Source: Mycobacterium sp.
GTDB lineage: Bacteria > Actinomycetota > Actinomycetes > Mycobacteriales > Mycobacteriaceae
NCBI GenBank assembly: GCA_025965895.1
Contig: JAOPWC010000192.1
Span: 1-64,000 of the forward strand
Direction of reading: 5' to 3'
DNA: 64,000 nucleotides
The notes beneath the pieces were generated by a model. That model had not been told where the DNA came from. It saw only the letters and a list, made by a program, of their open reading frames with translations, and searched no databases. Shown here in pieces: positions 50,468 to 59,188 of the stretch (its first letter is position 1; each line of letters starts with the position of its first letter). The position numbers and the translations under genes were made by a program.

Positions 50468-52636
50468 ATGACTTATCCGATCCGGACGGCGGATGCGGTG
50501 AGCGGCCAGCCGCTTACCCGGGTCGACGGCCCACTCAAGGTGACCGGTGCGGCCCGATATGCCGCAGACAATTCGGTGCCGAAGGTGCTGCACGCGGTGT
50601 TGATCTGCAGCACCGTCGCACGCGGCAGCGTCGAACGGGTTGACTCCTCGGCGGCGCTTCAGCACAGGGGCGTGTTGCGCGTGCTCACCGGTTTCGGCGG
50701 CGTCGCTTTGCCGTTCGACCCCCGGCAGGTGGCCTTCTTCGGACAACCAGTGGCCGTCGTCGTCGGATCCACGCTGGAGGCCGCCACGCACGGGGCTTCA
50801 CACGTGAGTGTGCATTATCAAAGCGCGCCGCAGGTGACGAACATCAATTCACCGCAGGCGACCCAGCGGGCCGGCCCTCGCCAGCCCGACTATGCACGCG
50901 GAGATCCCGAGCAAGCGCTCTTGGCGGCCCCAGTCGTCAGCGACGCCCACTACACGATTCCCCGTTATCACCACAACCCGATGGAGCTCCCGTCGACGAT
51001 CGCCGCCTGGGACGGTGACCACCTGACGGTGTGGGACAAGACGCAAAGCATCAACGGCGCACAAGAAGCCTTGGCCAAGGCGTTCGGCGTCGCGGTGGAC
51101 AATGTCCGGGTCATCTGTCCGTTCATCGGCGGCGGATTCGGTAGCGCCGGAAGCACGTGGCCGCATCAGATTCTGGCGGCGTTCGCTGCTCGGCAGCTGG
51201 GTCAACCGGTCAAGCTCGTGCTGACTCGCAAGCAGATGTACAGCGGCATCGGCTACCGGCCAACGAGCAGGCAGCGGTTGGCGATCGGGGCGGATCGCTC
51301 CGGGGCCATCACCGCGATGATCCACGAGGGCCACACCGAGTCCGCCCGCTACCAATTGTTCGAGGACAGCATCACCGGCCCGGCCAAGTTCCTGTACAAC
51401 TGTCCCAACATGCGCTCGACCTACCGGGTCGTGCCGCTTGACGTCAACCTGCCGTGCCCCATGCGTGGCCCCGGCGCGACGCCGGGCACGTTCGTCCTCG
51501 AATCCGGCGTCGACGATCTTGCTCACCGGCTGGGGATGGACCCCATCGAGCTGCGGCTGCGCAACGAGCCCGACCACGACCAAGCCACAGGTATGCCGTT
51601 CTCGACGCGGCGCCTCACCGACTGCCTCACCCAGGGCGCCGCCCGTTTCGGCTGGTCCGCGCGGCATCCAATCCCCCGTGCTGTGCGCGACGGTGACGAA
51701 CTGGTCGGCATCGGCGTGGCGGCCGCGGGCTACCACACCAACCGCAGCGAGGCCGACGCGCTGGTGCGGATCAACGCCGACGGGACGGCCGACGTGTGCA
51801 GCGCGACCAGCGACATGGGCCCGGGAACCTACACGTCGATGACACAGGTCGCCGCCGACGCGCTCGGCCTGCCGGTACCCGTGGTCCGGTTCGCTCTCGG
51901 CGACAGCCGCTATCCCAAGGCGCCGTCGCATTCTGGTTCGCGGACCATGGCAAGCGTGGGCTCGGCGGTCTTCACTGCGGCAACCGCACTGCGCGACAGG
52001 TTCATCCGGACTGCGGTGGTTGATCCCGGCTCACCGCTGAGCGGAGCCGCCCCGCAGGGCGTGGCGGTCGCCGACGGCAGAATGTTCCGTACCGACGATC
52101 CCGCCCGCGGGGAGACGTACCAGGAGCTGCTGCGTCGCCGGGGCTGGCCCGGCCTCGACATCCGGCAGACGTGGACTCCGGGCGATGCCGACAAGCGCTT
52201 CTCGATGTACGCCTACGGTGCGGTGTTCGCGGAAGTCGGCGTGGACGAGTTACTCGGCCACGCCCGCGTCCGGCGCATCTTCGGCTGCTATGACGCGGGC
52301 CGCATCATCAATCCCAAACTGGCTCACAGCCAGGCCATCGGGGCCATGGTGATGGGCCTCGGGATGGCAACCCTCGAGGGCACCCATGTGGACTACCGCG
52401 ACGGGCGTGTCGTCAACGCAAACATGTCGGACTATCCCGTCCCGGTCAACGCCGACGTCCCCGCTTTGGATGCCATGTTCCTTGCGGGTGAGGACGCGAT
52501 TGCCGACCCCATCGGAGTCAAAGGCCTCGGCGAACTCGTCATCGTCGCCGTGCCCCCAGCCGTTGGCAACGCAGTCTTCAACGCCACCGGCAAACGCATC
52601 ACCGAACTGCCCATCACATTGGACAAGTTGCTCTGA
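50468..52636 (+). CDS. Xanthine dehydrogenase-family molybdopterin-binding subunit
   Basis: This is a 722-residue large subunit with the size of the YagR/PaoC type. An N-terminal aldehyde-oxidase a/b hammerhead (GQPLTRVDGPLKVTGAARYAAD) is followed by the Moco-binding domain (FIGGGFGSAGSTWPHQILAA, MRGPGATPGTFVLES). The active-site Glu lies in GVKGLGELVIVAVPPA near the C-terminus. It would hydroxylate an aldehyde or N-heterocycle using water. The FAD and 2Fe-2S subunits that normally accompany it are absent from the window. Start ATG 50468 has GGGGATGAG before it; the frame from 50171 overlaps the peroxidase gene and is rejected. Confidence 0.88.
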   Translation: MTYPIRTADAVSGQPLTRVDGPLKVTGAARYAADNSVPKVLHAVLICSTVARGSVERVDSSAALQHRGVLRVLTGFGGVALPFDPRQVAFFGQPVAVVVGSTLEAATHGASHVSVHYQSAPQVTNINSPQATQRAGPRQPDYARGDPEQALLAAPVVSDAHYTIPRYHHNPMELPSTIAAWDGDHLTVWDKTQSINGAQEALAKAFGVAVDNVRVICPFIGGGFGSAGSTWPHQILAAFAARQLGQPVKLVLTRKQMYSGIGYRPTSRQRLAIGADRSGAITAMIHEGHTESARYQLFEDSITGPAKFLYNCPNMRSTYRVVPLDVNLPCPMRGPGATPGTFVLESGVDDLAHRLGMDPIELRLRNEPDHDQATGMPFSTRRLTDCLTQGAARFGWSARHPIPRAVRDGDELVGIGVAAAGYHTNRSEADALVRINADGTADVCSATSDMGPGTYTSMTQVAADALGLPVPVVRFALGDSRYPKAPSHSGSRTMASVGSAVFTAATALRDRFIRTAVVDPGSPLSGAAPQGVAVADGRMFRTDDPARGETYQELLRRRGWPGLDIRQTWTPGDADKRFSMYAYGAVFAEVGVDELLGHARVRRIFGCYDAGRIINPKLAHSQAIGAMVMGLGMATLEGTHVDYRDGRVVNANMSDYPVPVNADVPALDAMFLAGEDAIADPIGVKGLGELVIVAVPPAVGNAVFNATGKRITELPITLDKLL

Positions 52637-52641
52637 GCGGG

Positions 52642-53088
52642 TTAGCGGCCTTGTTGAGGTCCTCCCGGGCTGCCGAAACGACCAGGGCCGGGTTGGTAGG
52701 TTGGCGAGACGGTAACGGTTTGCGTTGACGTCTGTACCGACGTCTGGGTATCCGTCTGCGTGGCCGTCAGGGTATCGGTTTGGGTTGCGGTGTCGGTGCT
52801 GGGTGGGCCGCTGCCCGGTGCCGCGGGTGCCGTGGGTGGCGCGGGTGCACCACCGCCACCACCGTGAGAGCGGTGCGAGCCACCCGAACTCGCGGGAGAG
52901 GTGGTCGTGGTGGTGGTGGTGGTGGTTGTCGTGGTCGGCGTCGTCTTGCTGCTCGAGCTGCACGCCACTGCCAGCGGCCCCATGGCTATTGCGGCGGTGA
53001 GTCCGAGCAGCGCTGACAAGCGCCGCCATCCACACCCGAGAATGCCCTGTGGAGATGATGGATGAGGTTGCGCACCGGTGCTTGTCAT
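52642..53088 (-). CDS. Thr/Pro/Gly-rich lipoprotein
   Basis: This is a 148-residue protein from ATG 53088. A long signal segment ends in a lipobox-like GPLAVAC. The mature part is low complexity: a run of 12 Thr, a Gly/His stretch (SHRSHGGGGG), a Pro/Ala block and TQTDT cycles. It has no domain. It could be a surface or wall-spanning linker protein. It is convergent with the molybdoenzyme gene, 5 bp apart. Confidence 0.55.
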   Translation of the reverse strand: MTSTGAQPHPSSPQGILGCGWRRLSALLGLTAAIAMGPLAVACSSSSKTTPTTTTTTTTTTTTSPASSGGSHRSHGGGGGAPAPPTAPAAPGSGPPSTDTATQTDTLTATQTDTQTSVQTSTQTVTVSPTYQPGPGRFGSPGGPQQGR

Positions 53089-53865
53089 TGAGCGGGGCCT
53101 GCTTTCATCGGTTACCAACTGTGTTTGCTGGTGTGACGTGAGCCGCGTTGGGCCATCAGTCCTGCACTGGAGCAGGTGAGGGCCAACGCAGCGATGTGGG
53201 TTCTCCTCCGGATCGGTTACCTTACACAACTGCGTTAACCCGCTTCCTAGCAACTGGCTGGGAGGGCCTGCTCCGAAAGATCCACGGCGAGAAGGATTAC
53301 CGCTGCAATTCGGGTTGTCGTGGCTTTGCATTCGACCGAGTTGTGCACGCTGTCCATGCCGAGATGCGACCCGACCTGCAGGAAACTGTGCGCAAAGTCG
53401 CATCTGAAATCCAGACAGGCAGCGCGGGGTTCAAAGCAGTGGACGTGCGGATATACCTCGCGGTGATGCTTGCACTGCTCAATGACCGCACCCCAAATGC
53501 GTTGGGAAAGCGCGAGCGCCGACTCACTCTCGGTCGGCGCGCGGCGCTCGGGAGCTGGCATGCGTCGTGGTGTTCCGGTCCATGGGCTGCCAGTCGTTGC
53601 ACCGCCGGGCGAGATCGCCGACGGTCCGTCCCATGCACGGCAGCCGGATCGGCGCGAACAACTACGTTGAGCGGATCTCGACCCGCGGCTGGGCAACACT
53701 GCACCTGGGGCCGCACGAGGGCTGGTCAACGAGGGCCGAGCCACCGTCAGTCGCGGTCGTTAGCACCGAACACGTCAAGCCGACCGGGCGGTAGCCAACG
53801 CGGTACGACCGGGCGGCTAAGGTCATCCAACGACGGTTACCACCTCACCAGAGCAGGAGAACCCG
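53089..53865. other. 777-bp region without an intact gene
   Basis: Long frames exist on both strands (plus 53148-54098, minus 53247-53744) but none has a recognised domain or clear start. The plus frame is protein-like only between about 53310 and 53560 (VRKVASEIQTGSAGFKAVD, IYLAVMLALLNDRTPNALG). Another frame reads GANNYVERISTRGWATLHLG near 53650. This may be a decayed regulatory or unknown gene. Confidence 0.4.
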
Positions 53866-54240
53866 ATGCTGCGACGTCACACCTGGACCATGCCGGCCCT
53901 GGCGGCCATCGTCGCGTTCGCGGCTGCCTGCTCGTCGAACTCGACCTCACCCGGGTCGTCGACAACGGCCAGCAGCACCTCGGTGACCAGCAACTCGACC
54001 CAGCCACAGGCGCACGGCGCGTACGAGCAGTGCCTGGCTGCCCACGGCGTCCCCGCGCCCAGCGGTCGCCCGCAGCCCGGCAACGGCTCGCCGCCTGAGG
54101 GGCCGCCGCCCGGGCCGCCGCCGGAGGGCACGTCCGGGGCCACGCCACCCCCGCCGTCCGGCGTCGACCAAAGCACCTGGGACAACGCGGTCACGGCGTG
54201 CAAGTCGCTGGCGCCGTCACCCCCCGCGGGAAGCCGCTGA
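53866..54240 (+). CDS. Small Pro/Ser-rich lipoprotein
   Basis: This is a 124-residue protein. ATG 53866 follows AGGAGA. The signal ends FAAAC (lipobox). A Ser/Thr linker is followed by a two-Cys motif: YEQCLAAHGVPAPSG and, after a Pro-rich loop, WDNAVTACKSLAPS. This EQCL...ACK pattern recurs in small exported actinobacterial proteins of unknown function; the two Cys may pair. Confidence 0.65.
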   Translation: MLRRHTWTMPALAAIVAFAAACSSNSTSPGSSTTASSTSVTSNSTQPQAHGAYEQCLAAHGVPAPSGRPQPGNGSPPEGPPPGPPPEGTSGATPPPPSGVDQSTWDNAVTACKSLAPSPPAGSR

Positions 54241-54364
54241 AAAGTATTCTGCCCTCAGCGGATAGGGCCATTTCTCGCGTTTGTCGGCGGGATTCGCCGA
54301 AGCGATGGCGCAGGCGGGCGTGTCTGAATCCCCTTCGGTATCCGGGTGCGGGACAATCGTCGTC

Positions 54365-55102
54365 ATGGCCATGCCCGCGGTGGAGTTGCTCGTCCGCGTG
54401 GGACTGGCCACCTTGCTCGGCATCGCCATCGGCATAGAACGGCAGTGGCGGGCACGCATGGCAGGGCTACAGACGATGGCGTTGGTGAGCATGGGTGCCG
54501 CGCTGTTTTTGATCCTCGGCGCATACACGTTTCACCGTGAACAGGACCCCACCCGGGTGGCGGCCCAAATCGTCACGGGCATCGGCTTTCTGGGCGCCGG
54601 CGTGATCATGAAGCAAGGTTCGTCGGTGACGGGACTGAACACCGCCGCCACGTTATGGGCGACGGCGGCGGTGGGTGCGCTGGCCGGAGCGTGGATGTGG
54701 CGGGAGGCGATCACCGGCGCGGCGATCATCATCGCGGGCAATGGATTGCTGTTCCCGCTGGCAAAGCGCATGGACCGGGCCCGTACCAAATTCGGACGTG
54801 ACGTTCCCCCCGCGGACTACGTTTTGGAGGTGGAGTGTGACGCGGACGCGGAATCCGCTGTGCGGGCGCTGCTCATCCAGGCGGTTACTCGGGGAGACCT
54901 GCAGCTGAAGTCCCTGCGGTCCGTCGCCACTGCGATGCCCGATTGGGTACACCTGTCGGCCGAGGTGTCCGCCGCCACACGGGACGACACCGTGATGGCG
55001 GACGCGATGACGTTGATCAGCGTGGAATCCAGCGTCAGGTCTGTGCGGTGGGCGATCCAGAACGAGGGTGCGGCTCAGTGGACCGACAGCCGCAAGGCCT
55101 GA
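54365..55102 (+). CDS. MgtC/SapB-family membrane protein
   Basis: This is a 245-residue protein from ATG 54365. The four-helix MgtC domain has LLGIAIGIERQWRARMAGLQT, ALVSMGAALFLILGAYTF, then GIGFLGAGVIMKQGSSVTGLNTAATLW (quoted in part as GIGFLGAGVIM). A C-terminal ACT-like cytosolic domain follows (VLEVECDADAESAVRALLI). MgtC supports growth at low magnesium and intracellular survival in M. tuberculosis and Salmonella. It ends directly where the convergent methyltransferase gene ends. Confidence 0.88.
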   Translation: MAMPAVELLVRVGLATLLGIAIGIERQWRARMAGLQTMALVSMGAALFLILGAYTFHREQDPTRVAAQIVTGIGFLGAGVIMKQGSSVTGLNTAATLWATAAVGALAGAWMWREAITGAAIIIAGNGLLFPLAKRMDRARTKFGRDVPPADYVLEVECDADAESAVRALLIQAVTRGDLQLKSLRSVATAMPDWVHLSAEVSAATRDDTVMADAMTLISVESSVRSVRWAIQNEGAAQWTDSRKA

Positions 55103-55996
55103 CTACCCGCGCTTCGCGGTGACGAGGCTGACGGACCTGAACATGGAGCCCGCTTGGTCGTCCTTGTCCGGCACTGCGCGACCCAGACGTTTCACGTAAT
55201 CGGTCAGCGGTGTGGCGACCGCATCCCATCCGTGCTCGCGCCACCATTCGACGGCGTCTTGGTGCCTCTCGTTGTAGACGAGGTTGAACCACGGGTTAGG
55301 CTCGCCCCCGGCGCGTTCGGCGGCACGCGCAGCTTCGAATTCAGCTGAGTCCATCGGCTTGCCCTCCTCGAGGGCGACATGGCTGCCGGGACCGGCCAAG
55401 GCATCAATACCGGTGTACAGCTGCTCCTGAGCCGCCGCCGGCAGATAGACCAGCAGCCCCTCGGCAAGCCACCCCGACGGCTTGGCAGGTTCAAATCCGT
55501 TCGCCCGCAACGCTTCAGGCCAGTCCTCACGCAAGTCCACCGCAACCTCGCGGCGCTGCGCGGTGGGTGGGTCGCCGTGTTCAGCCAGCACCCTGCGCTT
55601 GAACTCCAGCACCTTGGGCTGGTCAAGCTCGAAAATGACGGTGTTTTCCGACCACGCCAGCCGATACGCCCTGGAGTCAAGGCCCGCAGCCAGCAGCACG
55701 ATCTGCTGCACGCCTGCGTTCGCGACGTCACGGAAATAGTTGTCGAAGTATCGGGTGCGGGCGCCCTGGTAGGTCTGGAAAAACTCGCCGAACTCGGTTT
55801 TGAGCTTGTGGTCGGGCGCGTTGTCGTCAAGGACGCCGGCCCATTCGCCGCCGACTGCTCGGCAGAACACCTCCGCGTAGGGATCGACGGCCAACGGCTC
55901 ATCCCGCTGCGCCTCCAACGCACGCGCCGCCGCGACCATCAGTGCGGTCGATCCGACGCTGGTGGTGATGTCCCAGGTGTCTTTATCGCTACGCAC
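55103..55996 (-). CDS. SAM-dependent methyltransferase of the leucine carboxyl methyltransferase family
   Basis: This is a 297-residue member of the expanded mycobacterial PF04072 family. Signatures: DITTSVGSTALMVAAARALE, DPYAEVFCRAVGGEW, RTRYFDNYF, QIVLLAAGLDSRAYRLAW, and FELDQPKVLEFK. Substrates of these enzymes are mostly unknown. Start is GTG 55996. Related M. tuberculosis genes include Rv0281, which would fit the local order. Confidence 0.88.
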   Translation of the reverse strand: MRSDKDTWDITTSVGSTALMVAAARALEAQRDEPLAVDPYAEVFCRAVGGEWAGVLDDNAPDHKLKTEFGEFFQTYQGARTRYFDNYFRDVANAGVQQIVLLAAGLDSRAYRLAWSENTVIFELDQPKVLEFKRRVLAEHGDPPTAQRREVAVDLREDWPEALRANGFEPAKPSGWLAEGLLVYLPAAAQEQLYTGIDALAGPGSHVALEEGKPMDSAEFEAARAAERAGGEPNPWFNLVYNERHQDAVEWWREHGWDAVATPLTDYVKRLGRAVPDKDDQAGSMFRSVSLVTAKRG

Positions 55997-56059
55997 GGGA
56001 CCGACGATACGCGGGCAATCTGGCAGCCCCGGTGCTGCCGCCAGCGCACCTGGCAGCCG

Positions 56060-57259
56060 TCAACTCTGGTCAAGTGTAGGGAAAAGAACCTCCTGCACAA
56101 GTAACTGGATCGCGGCGGCAATCGGGATCGCGACGAGGGCCCCGACGATCCCCAACAGCGCCCCGCCGACCAGAACGGCGACCAGGGTGGCGACCGCAGG
56201 CACCTCGACTGCCATACCGATGATTTTGGGCACCAGCAGATAGTCCTCGGCCAACCGGAACGCGATGTAGAACGCAAGGGTTGCGATGCTCACCGGCACG
56301 GACACCGTAAGCGCAACTGCGGCGACGATGATCCCTGCCACCGTCGAGCCGAACGGGATCAGGTCCAACAGCGCGACGAAGATCCCCAGCAGCAGTGGAT
56401 AGGGAACTCCGAAGATGATCAGCCAGACGAAGGTGGCCACCCCGGCAATGACGGATATCACGATGTTGCCGATCATGTACGCGCCGACCTTGGCGAAGAT
56501 CCGGTCGCCGATGAGGATTGCGCGCGGCCTGCGCGAGCTCGGTACGAAGCGATAGAGCGTCGCGCGAATGTTGGGCATATTGGCAAGGAAGTAGAGGGTC
56601 AGCACAGCGCCGATCACGAGATCAGTCAGAGTGCCGAATACTGTCTTTCCGGCCTTCACGACTGCTGACACAGTGTTTCCGCCGGAACCGTTCATCGTGT
56701 CCGCGATCCGTTGTTGCAGGTGAAAACGCTGGTTGATTCTGCCGATCGCCGACGCGTGGTTTTGCGCCTGCTGCATGTACTGCGGTGCGTGCTCGATGAA
56801 CTGGCGTGCCTGCTCCACGAGCGGCGGTAGCGCCGCTGCCAGCGACCCGACAATGACCGCGCAAGCGACGACAAGGACCACTGCGACCGCAGCCCAACGG
56901 GGAAACCTGCGGTTGACCAGCCACGACACGGCCGGCTCAAGGCCCAGCGACACAAAGAACGCGACACCGATCAGCAGCAGCATCGACGAGACCAGTACCA
57001 GGCCGCGGACCACGCCGTACGTCACCGCGACACCGGCCGCAGCAGTCATCCCGAGGAAGAACGGCGATCGCCGGTCAAGCGGAGGCCCCGGCGGGCCAAG
57101 CGGCTGGTCCCCCGAACTCAGCTGAGCGGCAACCCGTTCCGCCTCGGCGATGGGTCCCTCATCGTCGGTATGAGGCTGGCCGACCATCGGGTGATGACCA
57201 TGGCCGGCCTGATCGATTCCCGTCTCGCGGTCAGTTCCTGCCACTAAGCCCGTCTCCAT
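56060..57259 (-). CDS. AI-2E family transporter
   Basis: This is a 399-residue membrane protein with about eight helices. A 70-residue polar N-terminus precedes helix 1. Family markers: PPLVEQARQFIEHAPQYMQQ in the extracytoplasmic loop, FVPSSRRPRAILIGDRIFAK, and PFGSTVAGIIVAAVALTVSV. The family includes TqsA and Na+/H+ antiporter-like proteins; an export role is likely but the substrate is not known here. Confidence 0.85.
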   Translation of the reverse strand: METGLVAGTDRETGIDQAGHGHHPMVGQPHTDDEGPIAEAERVAAQLSSGDQPLGPPGPPLDRRSPFFLGMTAAAGVAVTYGVVRGLVLVSSMLLLIGVAFFVSLGLEPAVSWLVNRRFPRWAAVAVVLVVACAVIVGSLAAALPPLVEQARQFIEHAPQYMQQAQNHASAIGRINQRFHLQQRIADTMNGSGGNTVSAVVKAGKTVFGTLTDLVIGAVLTLYFLANMPNIRATLYRFVPSSRRPRAILIGDRIFAKVGAYMIGNIVISVIAGVATFVWLIIFGVPYPLLLGIFVALLDLIPFGSTVAGIIVAAVALTVSVPVSIATLAFYIAFRLAEDYLLVPKIIGMAVEVPAVATLVAVLVGGALLGIVGALVAIPIAAAIQLLVQEVLFPTLDQS

Positions 57260-57348
57260 GTCATCAGGCGCACGCCGCCCGTCATTCGCTGCGCGGCCGA
57301 ATTCGCCGATCTGCGATTACCCAGGACGAACGGATCTGAATCTGTCGT

Positions 57349-57672
57349 TCAGGATTTCCGGTTCTCGCCCAGCTCCTCGGCGATCGGATTCGGTGGAATG
57401 TCCTTCGCACTGTCCGCAAGGCGGGGGTGGGTATGGATCCGATGCGCCTCGGCCTTCTCCGCGGGGCTGAGGCGGCCGTCCGCAAGTGGTACCGACGCCA
57501 GCACCTCGGAAAAGTTTGCGTACGTCTCGGGTGGGATCGCCCTCAGCGCGCGGACGGTCTCCTCGTCGCAGCCGTTCTCCACAGCGGTACGCACAAGATC
57601 GTCCTTAGCAGCGGGGTAGTCCACGTTGTTGAGGCATTCGTGAAGTTGTTTGCGGGTGGTGTAGGCGACCAT
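57349..57672 (-). CDS. DUF2795 protein
   Basis: This is a 107-residue protein from ATG 57672. The DUF2795 pattern is seen: TRKQLHECLNNVDYPAAKDD, LVRTAVENGCDEETVRALRA, IPPETYANFSEVLASV, ending in a polar tail. Found widely in actinobacteria, small and cytosolic, of unknown function. It follows the AI-2E gene region on the same strand but is upstream of it. Confidence 0.75.
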   Translation of the reverse strand: MVAYTTRKQLHECLNNVDYPAAKDDLVRTAVENGCDEETVRALRAIPPETYANFSEVLASVPLADGRLSPAEKAEAHRIHTHPRLADSAKDIPPNPIAEELGENRKS

Positions 57673-58224
57673 GATCCTCCGTTCCGGACCGAATGAGCTG
57701 TCCATGGGATGCCCACCGGTCGGTGTTGCGCAAACTCCTCTCGCCGGCGTTTTGCGAAACGAACATCTCCTGCGCCGTCGGCAGCTGAGCTACGTCAGCA
57801 GGGCTCGGCCGAACCAGTCGTTGGCGTCCGCGACGCCGGGCAGCACGAAGAACTATCCGCCGCCGAAAAGTTGAACATAGTCGGTCAGGGTTCGTCGACC
57901 AGCCGCGTCTGGATGGCTTGAATTGGCGGTGCACGGCTAGCCGTTCCGTCCTTGAAGCCCAACACGTTCCGCGTCGACCCCGGCGGTCGGGGGGCGAGTT
58001 ATAACCCTGGATTTCCACCGCACCTGCATGGCGTGGCGAGTGTGCCCGGCGATGTCACGGACAGCGCGGTGCAGGCTGTCGGCGTTATTGGCGCACAGCT
58101 GTATCAGCACATCCCCGTGCATCCATGGCGGGTGGGGAAAGCCGTTGCCGAAACTGTCCGGGTCCACGCGAATCGATGTCCTATTGGGAGTGCGCCCACC
58201 ACGACAGCGGTAGCGAGACGCGAG
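57673..58224. other. 552-bp gap without a supported gene
   Basis: It separates the DUF2795 and DUF2236 genes, both on the minus strand. Short frames on either strand show no family features. The promoter of the DUF2795 gene should be in the left part. Confidence 0.4.
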
Positions 58225-59109
58225 CTAAACCGGCGGCCGGCCGGTCCGCATCCGCCAGTTCAGGTCATACAACAGCACGTTGAACGGGAACTGCCGGACG
58301 AACCGCGGCGCGAGCTGGTTGACGAACCGCAGCGCGGCGATCAGCCGATCGAAGTCACGCTGCCGTCGATCATCCCAGGGCAGCCGCATCTCGTCTCGAA
58401 AGCGCTGCGGCAGAAAACCGGTCGTGATCAACAGCGCGATGCGCTCTATCGGCGTGCGCGTCCACCGCGGCAGGGGCAACGCGAGCCTGGCCGCGGCGAT
58501 GGGATACAAGAACTCCCGGACGGTGTCGTCGATGTGGGTCTTATCCAGCGATGCACGCCAATATTCGTCGAATGCTTCCCGGTTGGGTGGCCAGAGCTCA
58601 GGCGGCACCTGCAACGTCGTGCCGAGCGCCATGCCTTCACGGTAGTGCTGCTCTGCGGTCTGATCGTCCATCTCGCCGACGAACAACCGGTACACGTCGA
58701 CCGCGCCCTTGTACAGGCACGCACCGACCCACAGCTGCAGGTCCGGGTCAAATGCGTTGTAGGGCACGGGACTCTCGTCGGTCGAGTACACCTGGGCGTG
58801 CGCGCGGTTGACCGCGGCCCGGAAGGCTTCCTTCTGATCGTCGGTACCGCGAGTCGCGACCGCCAGATACGTGAAGGTCGTCCGCGCCCGCTTGATCGGG
58901 TGCAGGTCGATCCGCCCGCTTTCCACCCGGCTCTCAGCCACGCCGTAACCGACTGCGGGCCGGGCCAGTTGCATGATCACGTTCGCAGGGCCCGCGAGCA
59001 GCGCGATGCCCAACAGGCCGTCGGCCAGCCCGGCCTGCGGACGGCGCCGCGGCCGGCTGGCCGCGGCGACGGGCCGCTCGACATGACCGAGAGGCTCGCC
59101 GAGCGTCAT
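58225..59109 (-). CDS. DUF2236 / MpaB-family oxygenase-like protein
   Basis: This is a 294-residue protein from ATG 59109, with AGGGAGGG 4 bases upstream. The MpaB/latex-clearing-like pattern is GLLGIALLAGPANVIMQLARP, RTTFTYLAVATRGTDDQKEA, VNRAHAQVYS and YNAFDPDLQLWVGACL. Several His and Arg could bind haem b, as in Lcp and MpaB. It resembles M. tuberculosis Rv0276. A TetR gene is divergent 80 bp away, with two palindromes between, so it is probably the regulated target. Confidence 0.82.
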   Translation of the reverse strand: MTLGEPLGHVERPVAAASRPRRRPQAGLADGLLGIALLAGPANVIMQLARPAVGYGVAESRVESGRIDLHPIKRARTTFTYLAVATRGTDDQKEAFRAAVNRAHAQVYSTDESPVPYNAFDPDLQLWVGACLYKGAVDVYRLFVGEMDDQTAEQHYREGMALGTTLQVPPELWPPNREAFDEYWRASLDKTHIDDTVREFLYPIAAARLALPLPRWTRTPIERIALLITTGFLPQRFRDEMRLPWDDRRQRDFDRLIAALRFVNQLAPRFVRQFPFNVLLYDLNWRMRTGRPPV

Positions 59110-59135
59110 GGTCCCTCCCTGGCGCGGGATCTGAT

Positions 59136-59145
59136 AACACGTGTT
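59136..59145. promoter_or_regulatory. Palindrome AACACGTGTT
   Basis: A perfect 10-bp palindrome between the divergent DUF2236 and TetR genes, 27 bases upstream of ATG 59109. Likely an operator for the adjacent TetR protein. Confidence 0.5.
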
Positions 59146-59161
59146 TCCTGATATTCCCAAG

Positions 59162-59173
59162 CCGGCATGCCGG
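59162..59173. promoter_or_regulatory. Palindrome CCGGCATGCCGG
   Basis: A perfect 12-bp palindrome 16 bases before GTG 59189 of the TetR gene. It could be a second operator site or part of the leader. Confidence 0.4.
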
Positions 59174-59188
59174 TGTCAAGATGGTCCG

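Noticed and set aside
57952..59151. 399-residue plus-strand frame opposite the DUF2236 gene
   Set aside because: Shadow frame; the minus-strand product has the family motifs and a strong RBS.
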